A DNA stretch of 64,000 nucleotides. Origin: Theropithecus gelada. Its lineage: Eukaryota; Chordata; Mammalia; Primates; Cercopithecidae. The DNA lies in the NCBI RefSeq assembly GCF_003255815.1, contig NC_037689.1:21248230-21312229 (forward strand). The letters run 5' to 3'. This document shows, piece after piece, positions 37,471-47,870 of the stretch. Every line of letters starts with the position of its first letter. The stretch's first letter is position 1. The position numbers and the translations under genes were made by a program. Under the pieces are notes generated by a model. That model made no database searches. It saw only the letters and a list, made by a program, of their open reading frames with translations, and was not told the DNA's origin.

Positions 37471-37795
37471 GGCCGGGCGCGGTGGCTCAAGCTTGTAATC
37501 CCAGCACTTTGGGAGGCCGAGACGGGCGGATCACAAGGTCAGGAGATCGAGACCATCCTGGCTAACACGGTGAAACCCCGTCTCTACTAAAAAAAAACAA
37601 AAAACTAGCCGGGCGAGGTGGCGGGCGCCTGTAGTCCCAGCTACTCAGGAGGCTGAGGCAGGAGAATGGCGTGAACCCAGGAGGCAGAGGTTGCAGTGAG
37701 CTGAGATCCGGCCACTGCACTCCAGCCTGGGCAACAGAGCGAGACTCTGTCTCAAAAAAAAATAATAAAAAATAAAAAATAAAAAAATAAAAAAA
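37471..37795 (+). mobile_element. AluY, Old World monkey type
   Basis: Near-consensus monkey AluY (GGCTCAAGCTTGTAATCCC, CCGGGCGAGGTGGCGG, GATCCGGCC). The A-rich tail has AAAAAT units. Perfect target duplication ATTTATTGGA (37461-37470 and 37796-37805). Confidence 0.96.
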
Positions 37796-37805
37796 ATTTA
37801 TTGGA

Positions 37806-38500
37806 TTGCAAGTTGAATACATTTTTAAGTTTAAAATATAAATATTTTCACTGTTTCATATGGAGATATAAATAAAGATTTAAGAACAATTTAAAACAAT
37901 ATAAAATGCTTTAAATTAAGCAAATAGAAAATCGTAACCTATGTGTATACAATACACACGTGCGTATATGTGTGTGTGTGTATATATAGCACCTATATAT
38001 AGCACATATATATATATCAAATTTTCTAATAATAGTAGCAAAATGTGAATTTTACTGATCTAATTCTATGAAATCAGGTAAAATATTTTCTTCATATCCA
38101 ATAATTTTGGGGAGGGGATACTGTTTGATGTAGCTCACTGTTGGTCTCGTGTAGAAACAATTGTGTGATTAAATTAGAAATAATTTAAAATTAATGTTTT
38201 TGGGGGAAATTTGCAATGCCTCTTGAAATCTCTAGAATGGTTAATCCTTTAAAAATCGCATTATGAGAAGTATGCAACCAATCTCATAAAATCAACTTTG
38301 AGCTTCTAGAAGAGCAAGCTGCAAAATAGCTCTATGATTGGAGAACAAACATGAATAGAGACTAATGGGCTGATGTGTAGCCTCTGTATTTATTCACTTC
38401 TATTTGTATGAGATTAAAAGAAATCCCAATACAGCATTTTCTCCCACTTTCTCATCCTTCCTCCTATTAACAGAAAAAGCAATTATGCTTGGCAAAAAGA
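37806..38500. other. No gene; TG/TA tract inside
   Basis: AT-rich. A (TG)n/(TA)n compound repeat lies at about 37940-38020. Confidence 0.5.
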
Positions 38501-38513
38501 AAAATGTAATGCT

Positions 38514-38819
38514 GGCCGGGCACAGTGGCTCACACCTGTAATCCCAGCACTTTGGGAGGCCGAGGTGGGCAGATCACTTGAGGACAGGAGTTCAAGACCA
38601 GCCTGGCCAACATAGTGAAACCCTGTGTCTACTAAAAATATTTTAAAAAATTAGCTGAGTGTGGTGGCAGACACCTGTAATCCCAGCTACTCGGAAGGAT
38701 GAGGCAGGAGTATCACTTGAACCCAGGAGGCAGAGATTGCAGTGAGCTGAGATGGTGCCACTGCGCTCCATCCTGGGCGACAGAGAGAGACTCTGTTAAA
38801 AAAAAAAAAAAAAAAAAAA
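38514..38819 (+). mobile_element. AluS, full length
   Basis: Complete Alu with a 21-A tail and target duplication GTAATGCT (38506-38513 and 38820-38827). Confidence 0.95.
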
Positions 38820-38934
38820 GTAATGCTATCAGCAATTAGAATTACAAACTTCACGTACAATGATGTATATAATGACCCTGACACATCCAATACCATAAAG
38901 TCTCAAAATGTCAGAGATACATGGTTTGCAAAGT

Positions 38935-39115
38935 ATCATCCCTATACCAGCAGCATCAACATCATCTAGGAACTTGTTAGAAAGGCAAATTATTGGGCTC
39001 TACCCCGACACCTGTGGAATCAGAAATTCTGGGGCTGGATCACAACAATCTAATTTTAACAATTTCTCCAGGTGATTCCGATGTCCATTAAAGTTTGAGA
39101 ACCACTCATCTAGAC
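38935..39115 (+). mobile_element. MER5A-type hAT-Charlie element
   Basis: Nearly full length: 'ccagcagcatcaacatcatc', 'ggaacttgttagaaaggcaa', 'aatcagaaattctggggctg', 'tccaggtgattccgatg', ending 'tttgagaaccactc'. Confidence 0.85.
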
Positions 39116-39117
39116 AG

Positions 39118-39290
39118 AACCGTGCTACTTCAAGTACGATCTGTCAACTGGTAACATTGAAATCACTAGGGTCTTGTTAGAACTGCAGAATTTCAGACCC
39201 CACCTAGACTTACTGGATTAGAATCTAAATTTTAATAGCGTCTCCAGGTGACTTGTGCGCATGTTAAAGTTTGAGAAATATCATACTTGT
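39118..39290 (+). mobile_element. Second MER5A-type element
   Basis: 'gggtcttgttagaactgcag', 'ccccacctagacttactgga', 'tctccaggtgacttgtgcgc', 'aaagtttgagaaatatcat': same family and orientation as the copy just upstream, but differently diverged. Confidence 0.75.
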
Positions 39291-39303
39291 CCAATGGGTT
39301 CTT

Positions 39304-39676
39304 TCATGGGCTGAACTGTGTCTTCCCCAAATTCACACGTTGAAGTCCTAGCCTTCAGGGGCTCTAAATATAACTATTTGGAGATAGGCCTTTGACGAGG
39401 TAATCAAGTTAAAATTAGGTCTTTAGACTAGGCCCTGACACAATATACGACCAGCATCCTTATAAGATGAGCTTAGGACACAGACATGCACAGAGAAAAG
39501 ACCGTAGTAAAGATATAGGGGGAAGATGGTCAGGTGCAAGTGAAGGAGAGAGGGCTCAGGATCAACCAACCCTTGATCTCGGACTTCCTGACTCCAGAAG
39601 TGTGAGAAGATACATTTCTGTTGCTTAAATCACCCAGTCTGTGGTCCTTTGAATGGCAGTCCTAGCAAACTAATAC
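39304..39676 (+). mobile_element. MLT1-type LTR (ERVL-MaLR)
   Basis: Runs from 'tgggctgaactgtgtcttcc' through 'ttatttggagatagg'-like and 'gatctcggacttcctgactc' blocks to 'gcaaactaatacag'. Full-length solo LTR, no coding part. Confidence 0.8.
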
Positions 39677-40165
39677 AGTTTCCAAACTCAGGAGTCATCT
39701 AGGGAGTTTTTAAAATATTGATACCTGGTTTCCATTCCCAGAGGTTCCAATTTAAGTGGTCTGAGGATCAGCTCATAAATCTTGATTTTAAAAACCTCTC
39801 CAGCCAGGCATAGTGACTCAGGCTTGTAATCCCAGCACTTTTGGAGGCTGAGGCAGGTGGATCACCTGAGGTCAGGAACTGGAGACCAGCCTGGCTAGCA
39901 TGGCGAAACCCCTTCTCTACTAAAAATACAAAAATTAGCTGGGTGTAATGGCAGGTGCCTGTAATCCCAGCTACTCAGGAGGTTGGGGCAGGAGAATCGC
40001 TTGAACCCGGGAGGCAGAGGTTGCAGTGAGCTGAGATCGCACTACTTGCGCTGTAGCCTGGGCAACAACAGTGAGACTCCATCTCAAAAAAAATAAAAAC
40101 AAAAAACAAACAAAAAAAATCCCCAGGTAATTTTTAATGTGCAACAAAGTTTGAATACCACTGCT
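39676..40165 (+). mobile_element. MER20-type hAT element split by an Alu
   Basis: 39676-39802 ('ggagtttttaaaatattgat', 'ccattcccagaggttccaat') and 40119-40165 ('ccccaggtaatttttaatgt...aataccactg') join to a MER20 consensus once the Alu is removed. Confidence 0.75.
39803..40118 (+). mobile_element. AluS, full length
   Basis: Complete Alu inserted in MER20, tail (A)nC-rich. Imperfect flanking repeat around AAAACCTCTCCAG / AAATCCCCAG. Confidence 0.92.
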
Positions 40166-40174
40166 AATCTACTC

Positions 40175-40399
40175 CAGGGGTGTCCAATCTTTTGGATTAC
40201 CTGGGCCACATTGGAAGAAGAATTGTCTTGGGCCACACATAAAATACACTAACACAATGACAGCTGATGAGCTAAAAAATAAAAAATCGAAAAAAAAAAT
40301 CTCATAATGTTTTAAGAAAGTTTACAAATTTGTGTTGAGCCACATTCAAAGCCGTCCTGGGCTGCATGTGGCCCACAAGCCGCAGGTTGGACAAGCTTG
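40175..40399 (+). mobile_element. hAT-type non-autonomous element with 8-bp duplication
   Basis: 225 bp with terminal inverted repeats CAGGGGTGTCCAATC and GGTTGGACAAGCTTG. Flanked by ATCTACTC (40167-40174) and GTCTACTC (40400-40407), an 8-bp target duplication with one change. Internal 'ctgggccacattggaagaag' and 'gctgcatgtggcccacaagc' are typical of a mid-age primate hAT family that I cannot name. Confidence 0.85.
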
Positions 40400-40612
40400 G
40401 TCTACTCCATTCTTTTCACTGATGAGAAATCTAAGACAATTGTAACTCTTAAATTTCAATCTCTTGATACTTGCTTACCTGATCTCCTACCATTATGTAC
40501 CGAAACTACCTTCTGTAAGTATTTAAGAGAATATTCTACTGGAAAAGAGAAAGTTAAATCAAAGCTGGCAATAATATACACTCTTTTCGTGCTTCAACTT
40601 TTTAAGTTTTAG

Positions 40613-40646
40613 TGTCTGTGTGTGTGTGCTAGGGACCATTTTGAAC

Positions 40647-40682
<36 letters not shown>
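40613..40682. repeat. (TG)n microsatellite
   Basis: Two TG runs; the longer, at about 40650-40682, is nearly pure. Confidence 0.95.
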
Positions 40683-40683
<1 letters not shown>

Positions 40684-41042
40684 TAGTACATCTTCCCCAG
40701 TACAGGTATAGGGAAGGTCCCCAAAGATAATCTGTTGAACCAAGTTGTCAGTGCCACTACCTCTCCCTAGGTTCTTCTTTTCCCTCCTGTTAAGGTTCCC
40801 TCAAGGCTCCTAGGATCCAAATTAAGGACACTCAGATGCTGTAAACCAGCCTTCCAAGGCATTGGCAGCAAACCACTAACCAGTTTTTTTTTTTTCTTTC
40901 ACTAAATCCTTTCCCATGTCCCTGTGAACTTTTGAAGCTCCCAAACTCAACACTCCACTCAAAGGACAACTATTTACTGAATATTTACTCTTTTCCAGGA
41001 ACTCGAGGGTTTGATTCAGACTTAATAGAAACCCTATGAGAT

Positions 41043-41044
<2 letters not shown>
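40683..41044. other. No gene seen
   Basis: Unique-looking sequence between two dinucleotide tracts. Confidence 0.4.
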
Positions 41045-41081
<37 letters not shown>

Positions 41082-41083
41082 GT
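41045..41083. repeat. (AC)n microsatellite
   Basis: About 18 AC units followed by a short CG-containing end. Confidence 0.96.
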
Positions 41084-41289
41084 GCGCAAGGTGCAGTCTC
41101 TAAAAGTTAGCACACTCCATAAAAGTGATTTGGCACCCTTAAAATACCATACACCCTTGTGGAGAGGGGAACTCTGCTCTAAATGTGTGCTTTTGCTATG
41201 TTGATTAACGTGTAGTATTTTACTTGGCCCGAACATTGATCACAGGTTCAAATAGACTTATCTTCTTGACAGTCTAGTAGACTTTCTGG

Positions 41290-41890
41290 TTAGTTCCCCA
41301 GATACATCACCTACCTGCCTCTCCCTGGCTGCCTTTCCACTATAGAAGCTGAAAAAAACTGATACTTTCCCAGTCTCCTTTGCCACTAAGGGCAGCTATG
41401 TGCCCCAGATATTGCCAATGAGATCAAAGTAGGATTCTGTTAGATAAATTTGGGGAAAGATATTTTTTCTTTGATAAGAAAGTTGCATGAGGAAAAATAC
41501 TCTGACCTTTTCCACCCTGTTTCCTGTCATTGAACATGGGATCAGGACTCAGTGTCTTGAGCTGTTAGAGCCATCTTGAAGCCGTGAGGGTAAGACACTG
41601 ACTCAGAACCCCGATATTGTTGGGTCACTGAAACAACTCCAGTTATCACCTGCTGTCAGACTTCTCTATTTTTTTTTTTTTCTTTTTGAGAGACAGGGTC
41701 TTACTCTGTCACCCAGCCTAGAATGCAGTGGTGCAATCATAGTCCATTGCAGCTTTAAAATCCTGGGCTCAAGGGATCCTCCCACCTCCGCCTCCTGTGT
41801 AGCTGGGACCACGGGCACATGCTACTATGCCCAGCTACACTTCTGTAGTATTACAAGCCATGTTTAGTTGGCTTTTCTGTTACTTTCAGC
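41290..41890 (+). repeat. Old LTR-like repeat, interrupted by AluJ
   Basis: 'cccagtctcctttgccacta', 'cagatattgccaatgagatc', 'tgttagagccatcttgaagc' follow a dispersed LTR-like family. The end near 41845-41885 resumes after the Alu fragment. Confidence 0.4.
41669..41845 (-). mobile_element. Partial AluJ (one arm, antisense)
   Basis: T-rich start, 'gagacagggtcttactctgt', 'gtagctgggaccacgggcac' and the end 'atgcccagctacac' cover about one Alu arm. Divergence fits AluJ. The (AAAT)n tract at 41893-41920 lies beyond the LTR end. Confidence 0.8.
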
Positions 41891-42129
41891 AAAAATAAAT
41901 AAATAAATAAATAAAAATAAAGTTCAAGTTCACAACAATATACAGATTTTTTCAAATATAGAAAACTCTCATTTATTTAGGACACAGTGTATTCTGAGGA
42001 TCCACACTTTGAGTATCATTGAATTAAATGACTTATCTTTTAGGAGTGAAGAGAAAGAATGCCCAGGTGGATTTCAAGGAATGGTAAACCTAATCTGGAC
42101 TGCCAAATTATTTTCTTCATTCATTTTTT

Positions 42130-42370
42130 TTTAAACAGACCTTACTTTACTAGACTCCAGGGATACAGAGATTAATAAGGCATTACCCTTGTTTTCAAAT
42201 CAATGTTATTACTCTAAGCAAGATGGATATGTAAACCAAGAATCATAAGGTGGTAAGAGCTAAGACAGAGGTATGTAGAGGAGAGGAGTTATGTTATCAG
42301 AGAAGTGGGAAGCTTAACGGCTCCCTGGGGAGGACATTGGAAGAGGATCATGGAAGCTTCCATTCAACTC
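42130..42370 (-). repeat. L2 LINE fragment (antisense)
   Basis: 'gactccagggatacagagat', 'aggcattacccttgttttca' and the later 'gaggacattggaagag' are antisense L2, diverged. Confidence 0.5.
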
Positions 42371-43735
42371 TAAAAAATTATTCCAGTGATCTGACTAAAC
42401 ATGTAAGGTTTTATTAATTTTATTTCAAGGAGGGGTCTTTTCTATAATTATAGGTTATAAAACAAATGGCAATTCAAGAAAGATCAGGGATTAATCAACT
42501 GCCAGAAAAGAGTCCCCCATCCATTTTTCTCTCCCACAAAGCAAGACAAAAACATGGTTTCGTGTGTGCATGTTGGGGGTGGGGGGGCGGTGGTGTGCAT
42601 ATCAACAGGGTTGTTTTCTAGAATAGAATACTTCCGTGTTGTGAATTAAGACCACCTGTTAACATTGCATCAAACCAAACAATTTGATGGTAAAGCAATC
42701 AATCATCAACATGAACCACAAATTCATGCATTCCAGGAGATGCTCTCCTCTGCTCCTTTTAAGCAAAAATGACAATAATTAGTATTTACTTAACAGTCAC
42801 AGAAACATTTTGCATTTAGTGATAGAGAAAGGGGAAATATCTCCCCCCCTCCACCACACCACCAAAATGTTTTTCTAAAAGTGGTTAATAGAAGGAACTC
42901 CCTAACCTTAGAGGAGAAACTAACACGTAGTTTTGCACTGTTAAATCCTTATAAGAAACAGAACAGGTCCTCACTGGTTGTCTTGCAAGGGAATAATAGG
43001 CTTTGGAGCATATCTGAAAATAGAGAAAATAAAACCAGCAATAGTCTTCTAAAATTTTCCTGGAATACAATACGTTAAAAAATAAAACATTCAATAGTGT
43101 CCTTCAATGAATGTTTCAACATTGTGGCATTCACACTAATTGTGCCTCCGGAACATTTTGATTCAGTCAATGATAGCGAGATAGATATGCAACAACTGCA
43201 GTTACCTTAAGCGCTGGCATGTCCTGGGCTGGAGAGGGTTGTTCCAAGATCCCAACTCAGGCTACAGTAAAACATCTGCCACCTCGCAGAGAATGAAGAA
43301 GCCACTCTGGCAAAGGATCCCGGCTAAGCCCTCTGACTCTCCTGTCCCCACCTCTAAGAATTACACCGGAGGAAAGTGGGGGAGGAGGGAAATACACGAA
43401 ACAAACAAAACATTCCTAGCTCCATAAACGCCGCATTCGGACATGTGAAGGTACTTGGGAAATTAAGAATATGGCCCCAGAGTTTTGTTTATCTGCGGTC
43501 TGAGCATAGATTTTATATTCTCTGTTGCGTTTTTTAAATCTAACTTTCTGTCTCCAATGGAGAGAGCCAGAGGGAGGAAGCAAAGGCAGACAGACACAGA
43601 CTGGAAGACCCCCACCCCGCGAGTCCCCCAAACAGTAAGCATCAGAAGACGAGAAACTTGCCTGGACCTCACCTAGACTGAGAAGCAGCTGGTCCAGCCT
43701 CTGGAGGGGGTCAGCCTGCTGGGATGAGTCGCTGA
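42371..43735. other. Repeat-free sequence next to CpG island
   Basis: About 1.4 kb with no recognised interspersed repeat. GC content rises toward 43.7 kb. No exon can be asserted. It could hold regulatory sequence of the adjoining CpG-rich segment. Confidence 0.4.
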
Positions 43736-43739
43736 AGCT

Positions 43740-44260
43740 GGAGCTGAAATGCAGACCCCAGGCGGGAGGCAAAGTCCCGCTCCTAACCCAGGGGAACAGA
43801 GTGACTCACGCGCTTGGCTTCCGCCTCTGGGCGCTGTGCGCCCCTCTCCCTCCCCACCCCCAGCAAGTACCAGGACCTAGTGCCTCATGAGAGGCGGTCT
43901 CCAGGCGCCCCTGTCCACGGGGCTCACAGCCGGCTGCCCCCAGGCGGCGGCGCCAGAGTCGCGCTAGGCACAGCCCGCCCCTCAAGGCAACCGCCCGCTG
44001 CCAAGGGGTGAGAGCCTCCTCCGTGGATCTCACTCTTCTCGGCTCCCCGCCACCCCAGAACCCCCTGACCCCGGGCTGACCATTTGAGCTCAACACACCT
44101 TTCATATACTACCTGGACGCGGCCTTGCAAAGTCCCTCCTGCAGGCTGTGCCAAACGGGCTTCAGGAGGTACAACCAGCCCCAGGACTTACAACCGGTCT
44201 GAAAAGACCCCACCCCCGCCATCCTTGGTCTCCACCTTGTGGTGGCTCCGGAAGCCTCTC
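43740..44260. promoter_or_regulatory. CpG-island-like segment, candidate promoter
   Basis: A hand count gives roughly 28 CpG in about 500 bp, against near absence elsewhere outside Alus. Runs such as GGCGGCGGCG and GTCGCGC (43942-43966) are present. There is no TATA box. On the minus strand the segment leads into a good donor-like site, TAG|GTGAGG (complement of about 43665-43677). On the plus strand GGG|GTGAGA occurs at about 44009. Either could end a first exon, so a bidirectional or non-coding promoter is possible. Open frames here lack ATG starts or recognisable domains. The gene served, if any, is not identifiable. Confidence 0.55.
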
Positions 44261-44269
44261 AGCCCAGAA

Positions 44270-45030
44270 ACAGGTGCAGCTGGCTCCTCAAGACCCCAGG
44301 TGTATCCTTTTCCATAGGTCTTTCCTTTCCTCCGACCCTACCTTGCAGGAACTGTCACCCTCCCGCACCCCCCGCCACACACACACCCGTGGCCCATCTG
44401 ACACATCCGCCTGCAAGGTGGATATGGCGATGTCCAAACTTCCCACAGTTTGTACCTATACCAGGAGTACCCTTACTGCTCACCACAGCCAAGGCACAAG
44501 TTACTCCCATCTCATCTCCTAGGAGCCCCGTTCCTTGTGGAGGAGTCTGCAAGTCTCTCCTCTCTCATATCCCCTCTGGGTCTTGGAAAAGTACTGTGGG
44601 GAATGATGGGACCCTGGTGCCAAGGGTCACCTCTCTAATCTGACATGGAATAAGAAAAGCCAAGACTCCACCCAAACTGGGTTTGGTGGCAGTGCTTCAT
44701 TGGGACAGTCAAGGTGTCCTAGGGTGCCAGGTTATAGAAGGGTTAATAGCGTCAGCAAACATGGCATGGGAATTCTGTCTCACGACCTTGTGTGTTCTGG
44801 TAAAGGTCATCTTGTTCTGCTAGGAGGAGGGGTAGGGGTGATGAACCCTCAGTCCTGCCTTCACCATATCAAAACTGGGGGGAAGAAGAAAATGTATAAA
44901 AAGAGTTCCTTTATCCCTGGCAAGGGTGAGGGATTATAGAGTTCAGAGAGAAAGAAACAAGAATAGGGAAGGGGTGGGTCATTTTCTCAACTTGAGGACA
45001 GCATTTCAGCTGTCAGACTTCTTGTAACTC
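44270..45030. other. GC-moderate unique sequence
   Basis: No repeats seen except a short block at about 44322-44390 that recurs near 45948-46018. Overlapping frames in three phases (44148-44643) are not gene-like. Confidence 0.4.
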
Positions 45031-45050
45031 TGGTAAAGGATGGGGGTCCA

Positions 45051-45345
45051 GGCCGGGCGCGGTGGCTCAAGCCTGTAATCCCAGCACTTTGGGAGGCCGA
45101 GATGGGCGGATCACGAGGTCAGGAGATCGAGACCATCCTGGCTAACACGGTGAAACCCTGTCTCTACTAAGAAATACAAAAAATAGCCGGGCGAGGTGGC
45201 AGCGCCTGTAGTCCCAGCTACTCGGGAGGCTGAGGCCGGAGAATGGCGTGAAGCCGGGAGGCGGAGCTTGCAGTGAGCTGAGATCCGGCCACTGCACTCC
45301 AGCCTGGGCGACAGCGCCAGACTCCGTCTCAAAAAAAAAAAAAAA
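45051..45345 (+). mobile_element. AluY, Old World monkey type
   Basis: Near-consensus monkey AluY (CCGGGCGAGGTGGC, GATCCGGCCACTGC). Perfect 16-bp target duplication starting AAAGGATGGGGG (45035-45050 and 45346-45361). Confidence 0.97.
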
Positions 45346-45361
45346 AAAGGATGGGGGTCCA

Positions 45362-45790
45362 ATTTCAAAAAGTGGGCAATATCCCCTAACACACGCCCTT
45401 TCTTATCATCCCATTGCTTTCTTCTACCATTATAAACTGAGATCTCCCCCACAACTGGACACATAGGGACTATAAGTTACTCATTTCAATGTATTAGTAA
45501 TCCAGCACATGGCCTAACACATAGTGGAAAATGAAGCTTTATTGAAAGCTCAGAAGTCTAGTATCCAGGACCTTCCTCCCCCTGTCTCTGGCTCCCACCT
45601 CTTTTCATCTTTTCCCATTTCTTTCCCTTTACTTTTCTTCCTTGTCTATACCTACTTCCCTGAATAATACCAACCTTCAGTTTTTCTACCTCTGTTTTCT
45701 AATTTTATAAGGCAGTGTTTCATTTCCAATTTTATTTGTTCTCTTTTTCTAAAGTCCCCCTACTCTGCTTTCTCTTCCGATGCCCTATTT
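45362..45790. other. No gene; pyrimidine-rich
   Basis: CT-rich unique sequence at about 45570-45790, no repeat family recognised. Confidence 0.4.
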
Positions 45791-45794
45791 TCAA

Positions 45795-45940
45795 ACTTCC
45801 CTTATACAATACTTCCCTTATACAATACTCAACTCTTTTATTTGTTGCCTGTTCTAGACAGTTTATACAAATGGAATTATAAAATATATGGGCCTTTGTG
45901 TGTGGCTTCTTTCACTAAGAATAATGTTTTCAAGTTTAAT
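45795..45940. repeat. Local direct duplication, copy 1 (old L1 antisense)
   Basis: About 95% identical to 47690-47800 over roughly 130 bp. It contains antisense L1 motifs ('tgggcctttgtgtgtggctt', 'ctttcactaag'). This copy has an extra tandem CTTCCCTTATACAATACT unit. Confidence 0.8.
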
Positions 45941-45947
45941 TTTAATG

Positions 45948-46018
45948 AAGTGCCTTTCCTCAAGCCCTACCTTGCAGGAACTGTCCCCCCCCCACACACA
46001 CACACAGACACACACACC
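45948..46018. repeat. Short duplicated block plus (CA)n
   Basis: 'cctttcct..gccctaccttgcaggaactgtc' and the following C/CA run resemble 44322-44390, sharing a 20-base exact core. Confidence 0.75.
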
Positions 46019-46089
46019 TTTTTTGTTTGTTTGTTTTAAGGTTGGATCAAAATTCTTACCTATCAAAAATCTTACATTCCCCAGAGAGT

Positions 46090-46118
46090 AAGTGTGTGTG
46101 TGTGCGTGTGCGCGTGTG
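46090..46118. repeat. (TG)n/(CG)n microsatellite
   Basis: Short alternating purine-pyrimidine tract GTGTGTGTGTGCGTGTGCGCG, capable of Z-DNA. Confidence 0.85.
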
Positions 46119-46169
46119 CATCCAAGACAATGTGTCTTCTCGCGCAAAGCAATCAACCATGTATTACCA

Positions 46170-46500
46170 GAACCATGTCTTCATTAATTCACTCAACTCA
46201 CATTTACTGTGCACCTAATGCGTACCAGACATTGTGTTAGGTCCTAGGTTTATAGAAATGAATAAGGCAATGTGACTACCATCAAGAATGCCACAGACCA
46301 AGGGGTGGGGGAAGGAGAAGAGCAGATAATAGAACAAAGTTACACAACAATGCTGTAAGAGAAATGTGTACAAGGTGCTGTGGGAATAAGAAGGAAGCAC
46401 ACAGTACTTCATGGAGGAGGCAGGAGGTGGTCAGGAAACGTTTTACCAGAAGATGGCAATTGAACTGAGTCTTGAAAAACAACTAGGAGTCTTCCAGGAA
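46170..46500 (-). repeat. L2 LINE fragment (antisense)
   Basis: 'gtgcacctaatgcgtaccag', 'ggtggtcaggaaacg', 'ttgaactgagtcttgaaaaa' in antisense L2 order. It continues into the inverted duplication at 46432. Confidence 0.65.
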
Positions 46501-46775
46501 GACAAGAAGGGAGAAATGTATACAAGATGAGTAATTTACTTTGGATTTTAATTTGGGTCTCCTTTCCCTTGTAATGGCATCATTATTAAGGCAGATGGTG
46601 TGTAACGTTGTTCCAGAGTTAAAAGAGTTCTCTTCCCTGATAGTTCCAGGGACAATTCTTGGTTCTACTTGGATCATGTGTCCATCCCTGAAACAATTAC
46701 CATGGCCAGGTAGGTAGTATATTCTGATTGGTTGGCCTGGGTCATGTGCCCACTCCTGGGTTTTTGTTCTTTTTT
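46432..46775 (-). repeat. Local inverted duplication, copy 1
   Basis: The reverse complement aligns with 48592-48955 at roughly 85% by eye, crossing the L2 boundary and including 'gtcatgtgcccactcctggg'. The 141-codon minus-strand frame here is derived from this repeat, not a gene. Confidence 0.8.
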
Positions 46776-46789
46776 GGAGAGAGAAACAT

Positions 46790-47685
46790 AAATATAAATA
46801 CCTTTCAGTTCCTGCCAGGAAAGATGAGAACAAAAGTAGCATGTCAATTATATGTATACAAGCATTTCTGACATAAAATGATATACCTGACTCTGAAAAA
46901 TCTCTCATTTTTCAAAATCACACACTAAAACTAACAAGGCATAAGAGTTAGGGCAGATCATTCAAAACTTATGCACCTTTATAAGCAGAGCATTAACAAT
47001 TTTTTTAAAAATAATATACCAGGTGATGACTTGTGCACAGCTCAGACACACAGCTTGTTATGGCTAGAGGCCACCTCAGTAGATATTAAACATACAAGAA
47101 ACCAATAGAGAGGAAATTCTACTTGAGAGAGCTGAGACAATGCAGATGGAAGTGGAAGTCTAAGACAGAAAGACTGCTGTTAAGGTGGGCACAGGAAGAA
47201 GTACACTCCGCCTGAGGCAAGAATCATGCAAGGCTGAGGGTCTGCTTCCTTGGGGAGGAAGCTCTGGGTGTAGAACCTCACTTTTAATTAAAAAAAAAAA
47301 AAAAAAAAGGCTAAAAGAGCTTTTGACTGTGCAGCAGCCAAATTGAGGGATTTTTCCTTTCATGCTGAAGGTTATAATTCTACTTCCACACAACGTCCAC
47401 ATTTTATTGACATTCTTCCCCTATTTCCAATTACATACATACTATTTGTTATAGATAATGTGTTATAGCAGAAAAGATTTTGTATATTTGTTTATTACCT
47501 ATCAATTATTTATCAGGCCCATGGAGTCTAATCTAGTCTCATGCTTTAAAATTCCAATTATTTGCTAATGACTCCCAAATTTATGTCTCTGGACTGGTTA
47601 TTTCTTCTGAACTCCCGACACTTATCAAGCAACCTGTTGAGCAACCTGCTCCACATCCTCACCTGAATGGCAATAAGAATCTCAA
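46790..47685. other. No gene; poly(A) run inside
   Basis: No recognised family. An 18-A run at 47290-47308 follows sequence that is not clearly a retroposed RNA. Confidence 0.35.
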
Positions 47686-47689
47686 ACTT

Positions 47690-47840
47690 CCCTTATACAA
47701 TACTCAACTCTTTTGTTTGTTGCCTGTTCTAGACATTTTATACAAATGAAATTACAAAATATATGGGCCTTTGTGTGTGGCTTCTTTCACTAAGTATGTT
47801 TTCAAGGTCATCCGTGTTGTAGCATGCATCAGAACTTCAT
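47690..47840. repeat. Local direct duplication, copy 2 (old L1 antisense)
   Basis: Counterpart of 45795-45940. It extends further into antisense L1 ('tccgtgttgtagcatgcatc', to about 47870). Confidence 0.8.
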
Positions 47841-47870
47841 TCCTTCTTATGATTGAATAATATGGGCCTA

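Noticed and set aside
43416..43772. 118-codon minus-strand frame reaching the CpG island
   Set aside because: No ATG at the indicated start (the position reads TTG), no recognised domain; kept only as part of a possible promoter/first-exon region.
44148..44643. Two overlapping plus-strand frames of 124 and 134 codons
   Set aside because: Different phases over the same GC-rich DNA, Pro/Ser/Thr-rich, no domain; chance frames lengthened by base composition.
46483..46908. 141-codon minus-strand open frame, the longest in the window
   Set aside because: It lies in the inverted duplication and L2 flank; the other copy (48539-48887) breaks the same frame into two phases. No domain and no splice context.
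47288..47310. 18-A run as the tail of a processed pseudogene
   Set aside because: The preceding sequence matches no gene I know and no flanking duplication was seen.
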